Origin: an uncultured Bacteroidales bacterium | GTDB taxonomy: Bacteria; Bacteroidota; Bacteroidia; Bacteroidales; UBA932 | Length of the DNA: 32,962 nucleotides | NCBI GenBank assembly: GCA_900546395.1 | Contig: URDD01000024.1 | Span: 1 to 32,962, forward strand | Reading direction: 5' to 3' | Shown here: positions 6,769 through 15,281 of the stretch, piece by piece | How the letters are laid out: each line of letters starts with the position of its first letter | How positions within the stretch are numbered: position 1 is the stretch's first letter | Notes under the pieces: model-generated | Databases searched by the model: none | What the model saw: the letters and a program-made list of their open reading frames with translations, nothing else | What the model was told of the DNA's origin: nothing | Program-made: the position numbers and the translations under genes

Positions 6769-8562
6769 ATGAAGACATTTGAAGAATTGGGGGTGTCACA
6801 GGACATCCGGAGAGCCATCGAGGAGATGGGCTATGCTTATCCGATGCCGGTACAGGAAGAAGTGATACCTTATCTTCTGGGAGAAGACAACGATGTGGTT
6901 GCCTTAGCCCAGACAGGAACTGGAAAGACTGCGGCATTCGGGCTGCCGCTGATACAGAAGACAGACGTGGAGGCTAACTATCCTCAGTCTCTTATCCTTT
7001 GCCCGACAAGAGAACTTTGCCTGCAGATAGCAGGAGACCTGAATGACTATTCTAAATATATTGAAGGACTTAAAGTGCTTCCGGTTTACGGAGGTTCTTC
7101 TATTGAGAGCCAGATAAGGGCTTTGAAAAGGGGAGTCCATATAATTGTAGCCACCCCCGGACGTCTGATAGATCTTATGGAGAGAAAGACAGTGTCTCTA
7201 TCGACAGTGAGGAATGTCGTGATGGATGAGGCAGACGAAATGCTTACAATGGGATTCTCGGACAGTATCAATGCCATTCTTGCTGAAGTTCCGCAGGAGA
7301 GGAACACTCTTTTATTCTCTGCTACAATGAGCAAGGAAATCAGCAAAATATCCAAGAATTATCTCAGAGACGCAAAAGAAATCACTATAGGCAGGAAGAA
7401 TGAAGGCACTGCCAATGTCAGGCATGTGGCATATATTGTCCATGCCAGGGACAAGTATGAGACCCTCAAAAGGATAGTGGATGTCTATCCGAATATTTAC
7501 GGAATAATTTTCTGCCGTACAAAGATTGAAACACAGGAAATAGCAGACAAACTTATGCACGAGGGCTATAATGCAGACTCTCTGCATGGAGACCTGTCCC
7601 AGGCTCAGAGGGATCTGGTCATGCAGAAGTTCCGTATCAGAAATCTTCAGCTGCTCGTTGCTACAGATGTCGCAGCCAGGGGACTGGATGTTGATGATCT
7701 TACCCACGTCATTAATTACGGCCTGCCTGATGATACCGAAAGCTATACTCACAGAAGCGGAAGGACAGGACGTGCGGGCAAGACAGGTACTTCGATTGCC
7801 ATTATCAATATGAAGGAGAAAGGCAAGGTGAAGGCTATCGAGAAAGTCATAGGCAAGGAATTCACTCTCGGTGAAATACCTACTGCAAGAAAGATTTGTG
7901 AGAAGCAGCTGATAAAGGTAATAGATGATCTGGAGAAGGTAAAGGTCAATGAGGAGGAAATCAATGACTTTATGCCTGAAATATACAGGAAGCTTGACTG
8001 GCTGGACAAGGAAGATCTCATAAAAAGAGTTGTGTCTCACGAGTTCAACAGATTTTATGAATATTACAGGAACAAGCCTGAAATCGAGGCGGCAACAGAT
8101 TCCAAAGGGGAGAAGAAAGACCGCAAGGGACCGCGCAAGGCTGAGGAAGGATATGTGCGCCTTCATATAAACCTTGGAAAAATAGACGGGTTCAATCTTC
8201 GCGGACTTATGGATATGCTGAACGACAATACCAGCAAACGTGTCGATGTAGGAAGAGTTGACCTTATGAAGAAATTCTCGTTCTTCGAGGTAGATGAAAA
8301 AGAGAAAGACAATGTACTCAGGGCTTTTGAAGGGCTTTCCTGGAAAGGTCGTGAAGTAGTAGTGGAACAGGCTTCCGAGCAGCCTCGGGAGGACTCTGGT
8401 TCAGACGAGGCTGGAAAGGGCCGGTCATCACGTAAAGACAGGCGTAGAAGGGAAGGCGGACGTCAGGGTTCACGTTCAGAGTCAAGGTCCGGTTCTCGTT
8501 CAAGATCCGGAGACAGATCCCGTTCGAGAGAGGGCGGACGTTCCGGAAGAAGAAGACGTTAG
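6769..8562 (+). CDS. DEAD-box ATP-dependent RNA helicase with DbpA/CsdA-type RNA-binding domain
   Basis: This 597-residue protein has the full DEAD-box core: Q motif (MPVQEEV, about 26-32), Walker A AQTGTGKT (47-54), PTREL, TPGR, DEAD (153-156), SAT (184-186), then ARGLDV and HRSGRTGRAGKTG in the second RecA lobe. After a charged linker comes a small RRM-like domain (about 463-540, YVRLHINLGKIDGFNLRGLMDML) like that of DbpA and CsdA/DeaD, which target rRNA and structured mRNA. The last 50 residues are a basic Arg/Ser/Gly tail with repeated RSxSRS and RSG units, typical of disordered RNA-binding tails. Likely roles are ribosome assembly or cold adaptation. A metallophosphoesterase starts 33 bases downstream. 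Confidence 0.95.
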   Translation: MKTFEELGVSQDIRRAIEEMGYAYPMPVQEEVIPYLLGEDNDVVALAQTGTGKTAAFGLPLIQKTDVEANYPQSLILCPTRELCLQIAGDLNDYSKYIEGLKVLPVYGGSSIESQIRALKRGVHIIVATPGRLIDLMERKTVSLSTVRNVVMDEADEMLTMGFSDSINAILAEVPQERNTLLFSATMSKEISKISKNYLRDAKEITIGRKNEGTANVRHVAYIVHARDKYETLKRIVDVYPNIYGIIFCRTKIETQEIADKLMHEGYNADSLHGDLSQAQRDLVMQKFRIRNLQLLVATDVAARGLDVDDLTHVINYGLPDDTESYTHRSGRTGRAGKTGTSIAIINMKEKGKVKAIEKVIGKEFTLGEIPTARKICEKQLIKVIDDLEKVKVNEEEINDFMPEIYRKLDWLDKEDLIKRVVSHEFNRFYEYYRNKPEIEAATDSKGEKKDRKGPRKAEEGYVRLHINLGKIDGFNLRGLMDMLNDNTSKRVDVGRVDLMKKFSFFEVDEKEKDNVLRAFEGLSWKGREVVVEQASEQPREDSGSDEAGKGRSSRKDRRRREGGRQGSRSESRSGSRSRSGDRSRSREGGRSGRRRR

Positions 8563-8595
8563 TTCTGATGGCGGTTTAAAAACTCTCAGTATATC

Positions 8596-9114
8596 ATGTT
8601 CGTAGGTCTGATATCAGATACTCACGGAGTGTTTGACACTCCTTTAATGGATTTCCTGCAGCCGGTGGATGAAATCTGGCATGCAGGGGATTTCGGTTCT
8701 TTGGAAACAGCGCAGAAGATCGCTGCATTCAAGCCTCTGAAAGGCGTATACGGGAACTGTGACAGTTATGATACAAGGCTGGAATATCCTTTGTACCAAC
8801 TTTTTGACTGTAGCGGCATGAGGGTTCTGATGACACATATCGGAGGCTATCCCGGCCGATATGATCCCAGAGCTCGGGCTCTGATTGATGAATATCGTCC
8901 GGATATTTTCGTTTGCGGGCATTCACATATATTGAAAGTTATGCCGGACAGCAGGCGCAATATGATGGTTATAAATCCGGGGGCTGCCGGAAAATTCGGC
9001 TTCCACACACTGCGTACAGCTCTGAGGTTTCATATTGACAACGGAGAAGTCCATGATATGGAAGTATATGAACTGGAAAAGCAAAGAGCGGATGCCGGTC
9101 TCAATGATTTTTAG
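8596..9114 (+). CDS. YfcE/MJ0936-type metallophosphoesterase
   Basis: This is a small calcineurin-like phosphodiesterase of 172 residues, a usual length for the YfcE group. The dinuclear metal ligands are all visible: Asp8 and His10 in ISDTHG, Asp32 in HAGDFG, Asn54 in GNCD, His81 in MTHIGGYPG, and His109/His111 in CGHSH. GNCD replaces the common GNHD, which is frequent in this subgroup. Characterised relatives cleave model phosphodiesters; the true substrate is unknown. It lies between the helicase (33 bases) and radA (23 bases) on the same strand, so the three are probably one transcript. Confidence 0.9.
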   Translation: MFVGLISDTHGVFDTPLMDFLQPVDEIWHAGDFGSLETAQKIAAFKPLKGVYGNCDSYDTRLEYPLYQLFDCSGMRVLMTHIGGYPGRYDPRARALIDEYRPDIFVCGHSHILKVMPDSRRNMMVINPGAAGKFGFHTLRTALRFHIDNGEVHDMEVYELEKQRADAGLNDF

Positions 9115-9137
9115 GTTTTACCAATAAAGGTCTGAAA

Positions 9138-10514
9138 ATGAAGCAGAAATCAGTGTGGTTCTGCACATCGTGCGGAAATGAAAGTCCCAAGTGGATGGGC
9201 CGCTGCCCTGCCTGCGGCGAATGGAATACAATGGTTGAGGAGAAAGTCGCAACAGGAAAACAGACTTCGTCAAGACAGCAGAGTATTTCTGTTCCAGGAG
9301 CCGGCAGCAAGCCTGTGCTGTTGGCTGAAATAGATTCGACAGCAGAAAGTAGGATTTCCCTGAATAATGCGGAGGTTGACAGGATACTCGGAGGCGGGCT
9401 TGTGGAAGGGTCACTTGTTCTTATTGGCGGTGAGCCCGGAATAGGCAAATCGACACTGTCTCTCCAGATTCCGCTACACTGCAGTGGTCTGAAGACTCTT
9501 TATGTGACAGGAGAGGAAAGTGCAAAGCAGGTCAGGCTCCGCGCATCCCGCTTGGGCGGGGATGACAGCAACTGCTTCATATACAGCGAAACTCTGATGG
9601 AAAATATTATTTCCGAAGCCAGAAATGTACGTCCTGAACTGATGGTAGTGGATTCAGTGCAGACCATGTACTCGCAGTATGTGGAGTCATCTCCGGGTTC
9701 TGTATCCCAGATTAAGGAAAGTGCCGCCCAGCTTCTCCGCTTTGCCAAGGAGACAGGTATTCCTGTCATACTTATCGGACATATCACTAAAGAAGGCAGT
9801 ATAGCCGGTCCTAAGATTCTTGAACATATAGTGGATGTCGTACTTCAGTTTGAGGGAGATAACCGTGGTGCCTACAGGCTTCTGAGAAGTATAAAGAACA
9901 GGTTCGGTTCGACTTCAGAACTTGCTGTGTTCGAGATGACAGGAAAGGGCTTGAGAGAAGTCAGCAATCCTTCGGAAATGCTTATTCCAATGCACGGGGA
10001 AGGTCTTAGCGGGGTGGCAGTGAGTGCTATGCTTGATGGCACGAGACCGTTTCTCATTGAAGTCCAGGCGCTGGTAAGTTCGGCGGCGTACGGCACTCCC
10101 CAGCGTTCTGCAACAGGCTTTGATGTGCGCCGGCTGAACATGCTTCTTGCCGTCCTTGAAAAAAGGGCCGGCTTCAAACTCGGGGTGAAGGATGTGTTTC
10201 TGAATATGGCAGGAGGCCTTCGTGTAAGTGACCCCGCCTGTGATCTGGCAGTGGTGAGTGCAGTGCTTTCGTCAAATTTCGATTTGCCGATATCCCCTGA
10301 TACTTGTTTCGCCGGAGAGGTAGGGCTCAGCGGTGAAATCCGTCCGGTAGGACAGACTGACAGAAGGGTGATAGAGGCTCACAGGCTGGGATTCAAGAGG
10401 ATTTACATTTCAGCTTTCGGAAGCAGTGAAAATATGCCTGAAGGAATAGATGTAATCCGGGTTTCTGATATTCCGGCTCTATGCCGCTCTCTGTTCCGTA
10501 CAGGTGAGCATTAG
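9138..10514 (+). CDS. radA: DNA repair protein RadA
   Basis: RadA is a RecA-related hexameric helicase that drives branch migration of recombination intermediates. The 458-residue protein has the N-terminal zinc finger (Cys9, Cys12, Cys23, Cys26 in CTSCGNESPKWMGRCPAC), Walker A GGEPGIGKST (97-106), Walker B LMVVDS, the RadA-specific KNRFG motif, and a C-terminal Lon-protease-like domain (GGLRVSDPACDLAVVSAVLSS region). No Lon catalytic Ser is expected in RadA. It is the last gene of the helicase-phosphoesterase-radA run and converges with the mgtC-like gene 42 bases on. Confidence 0.97.
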   Translation: MKQKSVWFCTSCGNESPKWMGRCPACGEWNTMVEEKVATGKQTSSRQQSISVPGAGSKPVLLAEIDSTAESRISLNNAEVDRILGGGLVEGSLVLIGGEPGIGKSTLSLQIPLHCSGLKTLYVTGEESAKQVRLRASRLGGDDSNCFIYSETLMENIISEARNVRPELMVVDSVQTMYSQYVESSPGSVSQIKESAAQLLRFAKETGIPVILIGHITKEGSIAGPKILEHIVDVVLQFEGDNRGAYRLLRSIKNRFGSTSELAVFEMTGKGLREVSNPSEMLIPMHGEGLSGVAVSAMLDGTRPFLIEVQALVSSAAYGTPQRSATGFDVRRLNMLLAVLEKRAGFKLGVKDVFLNMAGGLRVSDPACDLAVVSAVLSSNFDLPISPDTCFAGEVGLSGEIRPVGQTDRRVIEAHRLGFKRIYISAFGSSENMPEGIDVIRVSDIPALCRSLFRTGEH

Positions 10515-10556
10515 GCTTTTTTCTCAGAATACCGGCGGGGAGCAGCGACGCATGTT

Positions 10557-11219
10557 TTACTCTATGCTGGAGATAGTCACATCATCGAATTCTGCCATAT
10601 ATTCAATAAGCCGCTCATTGTGGTTCCCGCGTTTGACTTTAAGTTCGAGACAGGCTTCATATGATTCTCCTGCCGGAGTGCGGCGATCCTTGAGTTCGTA
10701 TGAATATATTTCCTGGCAATCTGCCTTGAGTTGTTCTATTACATGTTTGATGCTTTCTTTTGATTTCGCAGTGAATTTCAAGGCTACTGTAGTTGTTCCT
10801 ATCTGTGGAATGATTGCATTAAGCACTTCGAGACCGAACAGGACGAGTGCTGTCGTTATTACTGCTATCAGATACATACCCGTACCGCAGGCAAGTCCTA
10901 TTGCTGCAGTCACCCAAAGTCCGGCAGCCGTAGTAAGTCCGCGGACTACGTTTTTGTAGAATATTATTGTGCCCGCACCAAGAAAGCCAATTCCGGAAAC
11001 GACTTGTGCTGCTACTCGGGATGCATCTTTTATTTCAGTTCCAAAGCCGAATTGTGATACAATACAGAACAATGCACTGCCCACTGCTACGAGAAAGTGC
11101 GTTCTGAATCCTGCTTCCTTTGCCCTGTATTCCCGTTCAAGTCCTATAAGACCGCCAAGAACTAAAGCTACAGAAAGCCTTGTCGTCAAATCAGTTATTA
11201 AAATCCAGTCTATCGTCAT
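10557..11219 (-). CDS. MgtC/SapB-family membrane protein
   Basis: The 220-residue protein has four to five hydrophobic helices in residues 1-140. It carries the MgtC/SapB hallmarks: GGLIGLEREYRAKEAGFRTHFLVAVGSAL near 22-50, and VVSGIGFLGAGTII followed by VRGLTTAAGLWVTAAIGLACG. Residues 140-220 form a soluble domain with an ACT-like pattern. Family members support growth at low magnesium, and MgtC of Salmonella also acts on the ATP synthase; the role here is not determined. The gene is monocistronic, read towards radA, and lies just past the terminator of the serine operon. No consensus promoter is seen upstream. Confidence 0.9.
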   Translation of the reverse strand: MTIDWILITDLTTRLSVALVLGGLIGLEREYRAKEAGFRTHFLVAVGSALFCIVSQFGFGTEIKDASRVAAQVVSGIGFLGAGTIIFYKNVVRGLTTAAGLWVTAAIGLACGTGMYLIAVITTALVLFGLEVLNAIIPQIGTTTVALKFTAKSKESIKHVIEQLKADCQEIYSYELKDRRTPAGESYEACLELKVKRGNHNERLIEYMAEFDDVTISSIE

Positions 11220-11306
11220 TTCTATTTTTGATTATTCAAACATTCCTTAAGAAACTGCCTGTAAGGCTTTAAACGTCATCTAAAGATAGCAATATATTTC
11301 CAATAG

Positions 11307-11340
11307 AAAAAACCGGGACAAAATCACTTCGTCCCGGTTT
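11307..11340 (-). terminator. rho-independent terminator of the serC-serA-DUF1015 operon
   Basis: On the minus strand the arms AAACCGGGAC and GTCCCGGTTT (plus-strand 11331-11340 and 11310-11319) enclose an 11-base loop and are followed by a run of six T. It begins 27 bases after the DUF1015 stop. On the plus strand the trailing T run is short, so it mainly serves the minus-strand operon. Confidence 0.9.
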
Positions 11341-11366
11341 GAAATCAACAAAGAAAGATGCAGCTG

Positions 11367-12605
11367 TTACTGTAATTTATGTATAGCAAGCCCACTTCTG
11401 AGCTTCGGCTCAAACCAAGTCGTTTTCGGAGGCATTATATTGCCGGAGTCTGCTATATCCACAAGTTGTTTCATTGAAACCGGGTATAGTGCAAAGGCTA
11501 CTGCCATTTCTCCGCTATCTACTCTCTTGGACAGTTCTCCGAGACCTCTGATTCCGCCGACAAAGTCAATTCTTTTGTCAGTTCTGAGGTCCTTGATGCC
11601 GAGAATCTTGTCCAGGACTAGGTTTGACAGGATAGTAACATCCAGAACACCGATTGGATCTGAGTCGTCATATCTTCCCTCTTTAGCTTCAAGAGAATAC
11701 CATTTTCCGGCAAGGTACATAGAGAAATTGTGAAGGTGGTCTGGACGATATATGTCTGCTCCAACTTCTTTTACCGTGAAATCTTCAGACAGTTTTTCAA
11801 GCATCTGTTCAGGAGTAAGCCCATTCAAGTCCTTAACTACTCTGTTGTAGTCAATTATCTTAAGTTGGCTTTCAGGGAACGCTACAGTCATGAACCAGTT
11901 GTATTCCTCATCACCTCTGTGATTAGGGTTTGATTTTCTGCGTTCTGCCCCTACTCTGGCTGCTGCTGCGGTACGGTGATGTCCGTCAGCAACGTAGAAT
12001 GCCGGAACTTCTCCGAACAGTTCAGTGATTCTGTCAATATCCTCCTGTGAATCTATTACCCAGAAATGATGCCCGAAACCGTCTTCTGCAACAAAATCAT
12101 ATTCAGGTTCCTGAGCAGTGTATTTTTTTACGATTTTTTCTATTTCTGCATTGTCAGGATAAGAGAAGAATACGGGTTCTATATTTGCATTCTGTATGTT
12201 TACATGAATCATTCTGTCGTCTTCCTTCTCTTTGCGTGTAAGCTCGTGTTTCTTTATTTTGCCTTCCGCATAGTCATCTGTATGGGCACATACAACAAGA
12301 CCGTATTGAGTCCTTCCGTCCATTGTCTGAGCATAAATGTAGTAGCACGGCTTTTTGTCCTGTACCAGCCATCCCCTGGATTGCCAAGCCTTGAAATTTT
12401 CAACAGCCTTGTCATAGGCAGCCTGGCTGTGCTCGTCAACCATTGGGTCAAAATCAATTTCCGGTTTTGTTATATGGAGCAGAGATTTTTCCCCTGCTTC
12501 TGCTTTAGCCTCTTCAGAATTGAGTACGTCATATGGGCGTGCTGCAACTTCTTCGACATATTGTTTTGGCGGACGTACGGCCGCAAAAGGTTTTACTCTT
12601 ACCAT
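11367..12605 (-). CDS. DUF1015 family protein, third gene of the serine operon
   Basis: The 412-residue protein begins VKPFAAVRPP..VAARPYDVLN, typical of DUF1015. It carries the two hallmark blocks of that family: KKHELTRKEKEDDR (118-131) and the DGHHR motif (207-211, in YVADGHHRTAAAA). No signal peptide or membrane segment is seen, so it is cytosolic. The biochemical function of the family is not established to my knowledge. DGHHR resembles the motif of ParB-fold nucleotide-using enzymes, including free-serine kinases of the SerK/SbnI type. That resemblance is tempting because the gene starts 12 bases after serA, but it is only motif-level. A strong terminator follows, so this is the last gene of the operon. 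Confidence 0.9.
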   Translation of the reverse strand: MVRVKPFAAVRPPKQYVEEVAARPYDVLNSEEAKAEAGEKSLLHITKPEIDFDPMVDEHSQAAYDKAVENFKAWQSRGWLVQDKKPCYYIYAQTMDGRTQYGLVVCAHTDDYAEGKIKKHELTRKEKEDDRMIHVNIQNANIEPVFFSYPDNAEIEKIVKKYTAQEPEYDFVAEDGFGHHFWVIDSQEDIDRITELFGEVPAFYVADGHHRTAAAARVGAERRKSNPNHRGDEEYNWFMTVAFPESQLKIIDYNRVVKDLNGLTPEQMLEKLSEDFTVKEVGADIYRPDHLHNFSMYLAGKWYSLEAKEGRYDDSDPIGVLDVTILSNLVLDKILGIKDLRTDKRIDFVGGIRGLGELSKRVDSGEMAVAFALYPVSMKQLVDIADSGNIMPPKTTWFEPKLRSGLAIHKLQ

Positions 12606-12617
12606 CTTTTAATCTGA

Positions 12618-13538
12618 CTATTTGTTGACCTGGAACTTTCTGCATCCTGTTGCGAAGAACTCGACTATCTGGCGTGCGGCTGCAAGGCCTGCATTCATAT
12701 TTGCTTCTGCAGTTTCAGCTCCCATTTTCTTAGGGGTTGCAAAAACTCTCTTTCCGAATTTGGCGTTCAACTCTTCCTGAGACACTGCCGCTATATCGGT
12801 AATGTATTTCAAATCTGAGCGTTCTGTAAGGACTTTTTCGAGCTCTTCCTCATTTATAACTTCTTTTCTTGCAGTGTTGACAAGACATCCGCCTGCAGGC
12901 ATACGAGACAGAAGGTCATATCCTATAGAGCCTTTTGTCTGAGGTGTGGCAGGAATGTGGAGAGAGATGAAGTTACATTTTTCATACATTTCCTCGAGAG
13001 AAGCAGCGGGAACTACTTCATCAGCTTTCATTGCCTCTGCAGGAACGAAAGGGTCAAATGCCATTACTTCCATTCCTAAAGCTTTTGCCTTTGCGGCTAC
13101 AAGTCTGCCTACATTTCCGTAAGCCTGTATGCCGACTTTCTTGCCTTTTATCTCAGATCCTGTTCCCGGTGTGAAGCAGTTGCGTGACATATATATCATC
13201 ATTGCGATGGCCAGTTCAGCTACTGCATTTGAGTTCTGTCCGGGAGTATTCATAACTACAATTCCTCTTTCTGTGCAGGCTTCAAGACAAACATTGTCGT
13301 ATCCTGCACCTGCCCTTACTACGATTTTCAGGTTCTTGGCGGCTTCCACTACTTCGCGTGTTACCTTGTCAGAACGTATTATAAGGGCATCTGCGTCAGC
13401 AACTGCTTCAAGCAGAGCTTCAGGAGAAGTATATTTTTCAAGGAGTACTGTTTCGTGTCCTCCTTCTTTAGCTATTTCTTTTATTCCGTTGACAGCTGCT
13501 GCTGAAAACGGTTTCTCTGTGGCTATAAGGATTTTCAT
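12618..13538 (-). CDS. serA: D-3-phosphoglycerate dehydrogenase, short form
   Basis: SerA oxidises 3-phosphoglycerate to 3-phosphohydroxypyruvate with NAD, the first step of serine synthesis. The 306-residue protein is a 2-hydroxyacid dehydrogenase with the Rossmann motif GIQAYGNVGR (136-145), the substrate-binding stretch VRAGAGYDNV (74-83) and catalytic Arg224 in NTARKEV. The usual catalytic His (TPHxGxxT) is replaced: the site reads ATPKKMGAETAEAN with Lys270. The Glu partner region (DIAAVSQEEL) is also divergent. I recall the same substitution in other Bacteroidetes SerA proteins. The C-terminal ACT domain used for serine feedback in E. coli is missing. serC lies 70 bases upstream in the same direction, so function in serine synthesis is well supported by context. 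Confidence 0.92.
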   Translation of the reverse strand: MKILIATEKPFSAAAVNGIKEIAKEGGHETVLLEKYTSPEALLEAVADADALIIRSDKVTREVVEAAKNLKIVVRAGAGYDNVCLEACTERGIVVMNTPGQNSNAVAELAIAMMIYMSRNCFTPGTGSEIKGKKVGIQAYGNVGRLVAAKAKALGMEVMAFDPFVPAEAMKADEVVPAASLEEMYEKCNFISLHIPATPQTKGSIGYDLLSRMPAGGCLVNTARKEVINEEELEKVLTERSDLKYITDIAAVSQEELNAKFGKRVFATPKKMGAETAEANMNAGLAAARQIVEFFATGCRKFQVNK

Positions 13539-13608
13539 GATCTTGCTGGTTATTATTTGAGGGTGACGAAAATTGCTTTTCAGTCACCCTGATAGTTTTT
13601 GTTATATG

Positions 13609-14682
13609 TTATTTTTTAAGCGCCTCAAATTCTTTCATGCAGTCAACCAAAGCCTGTACGCTTTCTTTAGGGCAGGCGTTGTAGATTGATGCCCTGAATC
13701 CGCCTACTGACCTGTGGCCTTTGATTCCTACCATGCCACGTGCTTTTGCAAACTCCATGAATTCGTCCTGAAGGTTTTCATATCCTTCAGCCATCACGAA
13801 GCATACATTCATGATTGAGCGGTCTTCTTTTGCTGCTGTACCTCTGAACAGAGGGTTGCGGTCGATTTCATTGTAAAGAAGCTCTGCTTTTTCTGTATTT
13901 ATTTTGTTGATAGCTTCTACTCCGCCTATGCCTTTGAGCCATTTCAAGGTTTCTGTCATGACGAAAATAGGGAATACAGGAGGAGTATTGAACATGGATT
14001 CTCCGTCAATATGTGTACGGTAGTCAAGCATTGTAGGAATATATCTTGACACCTTTCCAAGTGCATCTTTGCGGACAATCGCGAATGTAACGCCTGCAGG
14101 TCCTACATTTTTCTGTGCACCACCATATATGAGGGCATATTTGCTTACATCTACAGGACGGCTCATAATGTCTGATGACATGTCTGCAATAAGAGGAACA
14201 GGGCAGTCCATATCGTACTTGATTTCAGTACCGTAGATTGTGTTGTTGGTAGTGATGTGGAAATAATCCAAATCTGCGGGGATTTCGTATCCTTTAGGTA
14301 TATAATTGAATGTCGATTCTGCAGAAGAAGCTACTGCATAGGCATTTCCTATGCCTTTTGCTTCTTTGAGAGCTTTTTTGGCCCATACGCCTGTTTCAAG
14401 ATATCCGGCTTTGTTCTCAAGGAAATTCATTGCCACATAAAGGAACTGCAAACTGGCGCCTCCGCCAAGAAACAGCACTTCGTGTGTGTCAGGAATATTG
14501 AGAAGTTCCTTCCAAAGCGCACGGCATTCATCCATTACTGCTCCCCACTCCTTTGATCTGTGGGAAACCTCTATGACTGACATTCCTGTGCCTGCGAAGT
14601 CTTTGAGGGCTTCGATAGCTTTTTCTACTGCCTGATCCGGAAGAATACATGGACCTGCGTTGAAATTGTGGACCTTTTTCAT
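13609..14682 (-). CDS. serC: phosphoserine aminotransferase
   Basis: SerC transaminates 3-phosphohydroxypyruvate with glutamate to give phosphoserine, and also serves pyridoxal phosphate synthesis in many bacteria. The 357-residue protein has the N-terminal HNFNAGPCILP, the GGGASLQF phosphate-binding loop (73-80), the DMSSDI stretch (167-172) and the PLP-binding lysine Lys191 in YGGAQKNVGPAG. The ending includes GHRSVGGFRASIYNA, also conserved. It is the first gene of serC-serA-DUF1015. No phosphoserine phosphatase (serB) lies in the window. A 9-bp inverted repeat sits 46-69 bases before the start. Confidence 0.97.
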   Translation of the reverse strand: MKKVHNFNAGPCILPDQAVEKAIEALKDFAGTGMSVIEVSHRSKEWGAVMDECRALWKELLNIPDTHEVLFLGGGASLQFLYVAMNFLENKAGYLETGVWAKKALKEAKGIGNAYAVASSAESTFNYIPKGYEIPADLDYFHITTNNTIYGTEIKYDMDCPVPLIADMSSDIMSRPVDVSKYALIYGGAQKNVGPAGVTFAIVRKDALGKVSRYIPTMLDYRTHIDGESMFNTPPVFPIFVMTETLKWLKGIGGVEAINKINTEKAELLYNEIDRNPLFRGTAAKEDRSIMNVCFVMAEGYENLQDEFMEFAKARGMVGIKGHRSVGGFRASIYNACPKESVQALVDCMKEFEALKK

Positions 14683-14727
14683 CTGTTTTTCAATTAGTAT
14701 TTATTATTAAAATCAAACCATTTTTGT

Positions 14728-14751
14728 TTCGATTAACAATCTTTAATCGAA
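14728..14751. repeat. inverted repeat upstream of serC
   Basis: Arms TTCGATTAA (14728-14736) and TTAATCGAA (14743-14751) are perfect complements with a 6-base spacer. It lies between the pyrI stop and the serC start, in a 94-base gap. No T run follows on the minus strand, so it does not look like a normal pyrI terminator. An operator for the serine operon or a leader hairpin are both possible. Confidence 0.5.
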
Positions 14752-14776
14752 AACGGGTATAAATGTAATGATTTTT

Positions 14777-15235
14777 CTAGAATAAACTACGAATATCTGA
14801 ATTTTTTTCACAATAATGACAATGAAGTAATATTTCGTTACCTTCTTTTATTGTTGTGAACCGTGTTTTTACAGGTTGGTGGTTTGTTATGCATTTCGGG
14901 TTCATGCATTTTACTACCCCTTCGACTTCATCCGGCATTGTGAGTTTTCGTTTTTCTATAACAGTGAAGTTCCGTATGATATTCACTGTAGCGTCAGGTG
15001 CTATCAAGGCCAGTTTGTTCAGTTCTTCATCTTCAAAGAACTTGTCGGCAATCTTGATGATTCCCTTTTTTCCGAAAAGTTTGCTGTTGAGGTTTATGCC
15101 TATGGTTATCTGACTTTCTATCCCTTTTAGATTCAATATGTCCAATGCTTTGTAAACATTTTCCGCAGGGATGTGATCCAAAACTGTTCCGTTTTCCAAT
15201 GCGCTGACACTCAGTTTTTTATTTGCTTCATTCAT
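14777..15235 (-). CDS. pyrI: aspartate carbamoyltransferase regulatory subunit
   Basis: PyrI binds CTP/ATP and holds the PyrB trimers in the allosteric holoenzyme. The 152-residue protein has the N-terminal nucleotide-binding domain (NGTVLDHIPAENVYKALDIL, GLK-like turn LNLKGIE) and a C-terminal zinc domain with four cysteines in CMNPKC and CHYC, spaced as in E. coli PyrI. The start is the ATG at 15233-15235; the frame is open 46 codons upstream, but that part overlaps pyrB and is not PyrI-like. It lies 46 bases after pyrB. Feedback by CTP is therefore expected from family knowledge. Confidence 0.95.
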   Translation of the reverse strand: MNEANKKLSVSALENGTVLDHIPAENVYKALDILNLKGIESQITIGINLNSKLFGKKGIIKIADKFFEDEELNKLALIAPDATVNIIRNFTVIEKRKLTMPDEVEGVVKCMNPKCITNHQPVKTRFTTIKEGNEILLHCHYCEKNSDIRSLF

Positions 15236-15281
15236 TTCTGTCTTCAATTTTAATTTGTCGTAAACCAGCTTGTATGGAATA

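Noticed and set aside
7312..8166. 284-codon open frame antisense to the DEAD-box helicase
   Set aside because: It lies fully inside a well-supported gene, its protein matches no known family, and it has no promoter or start context.
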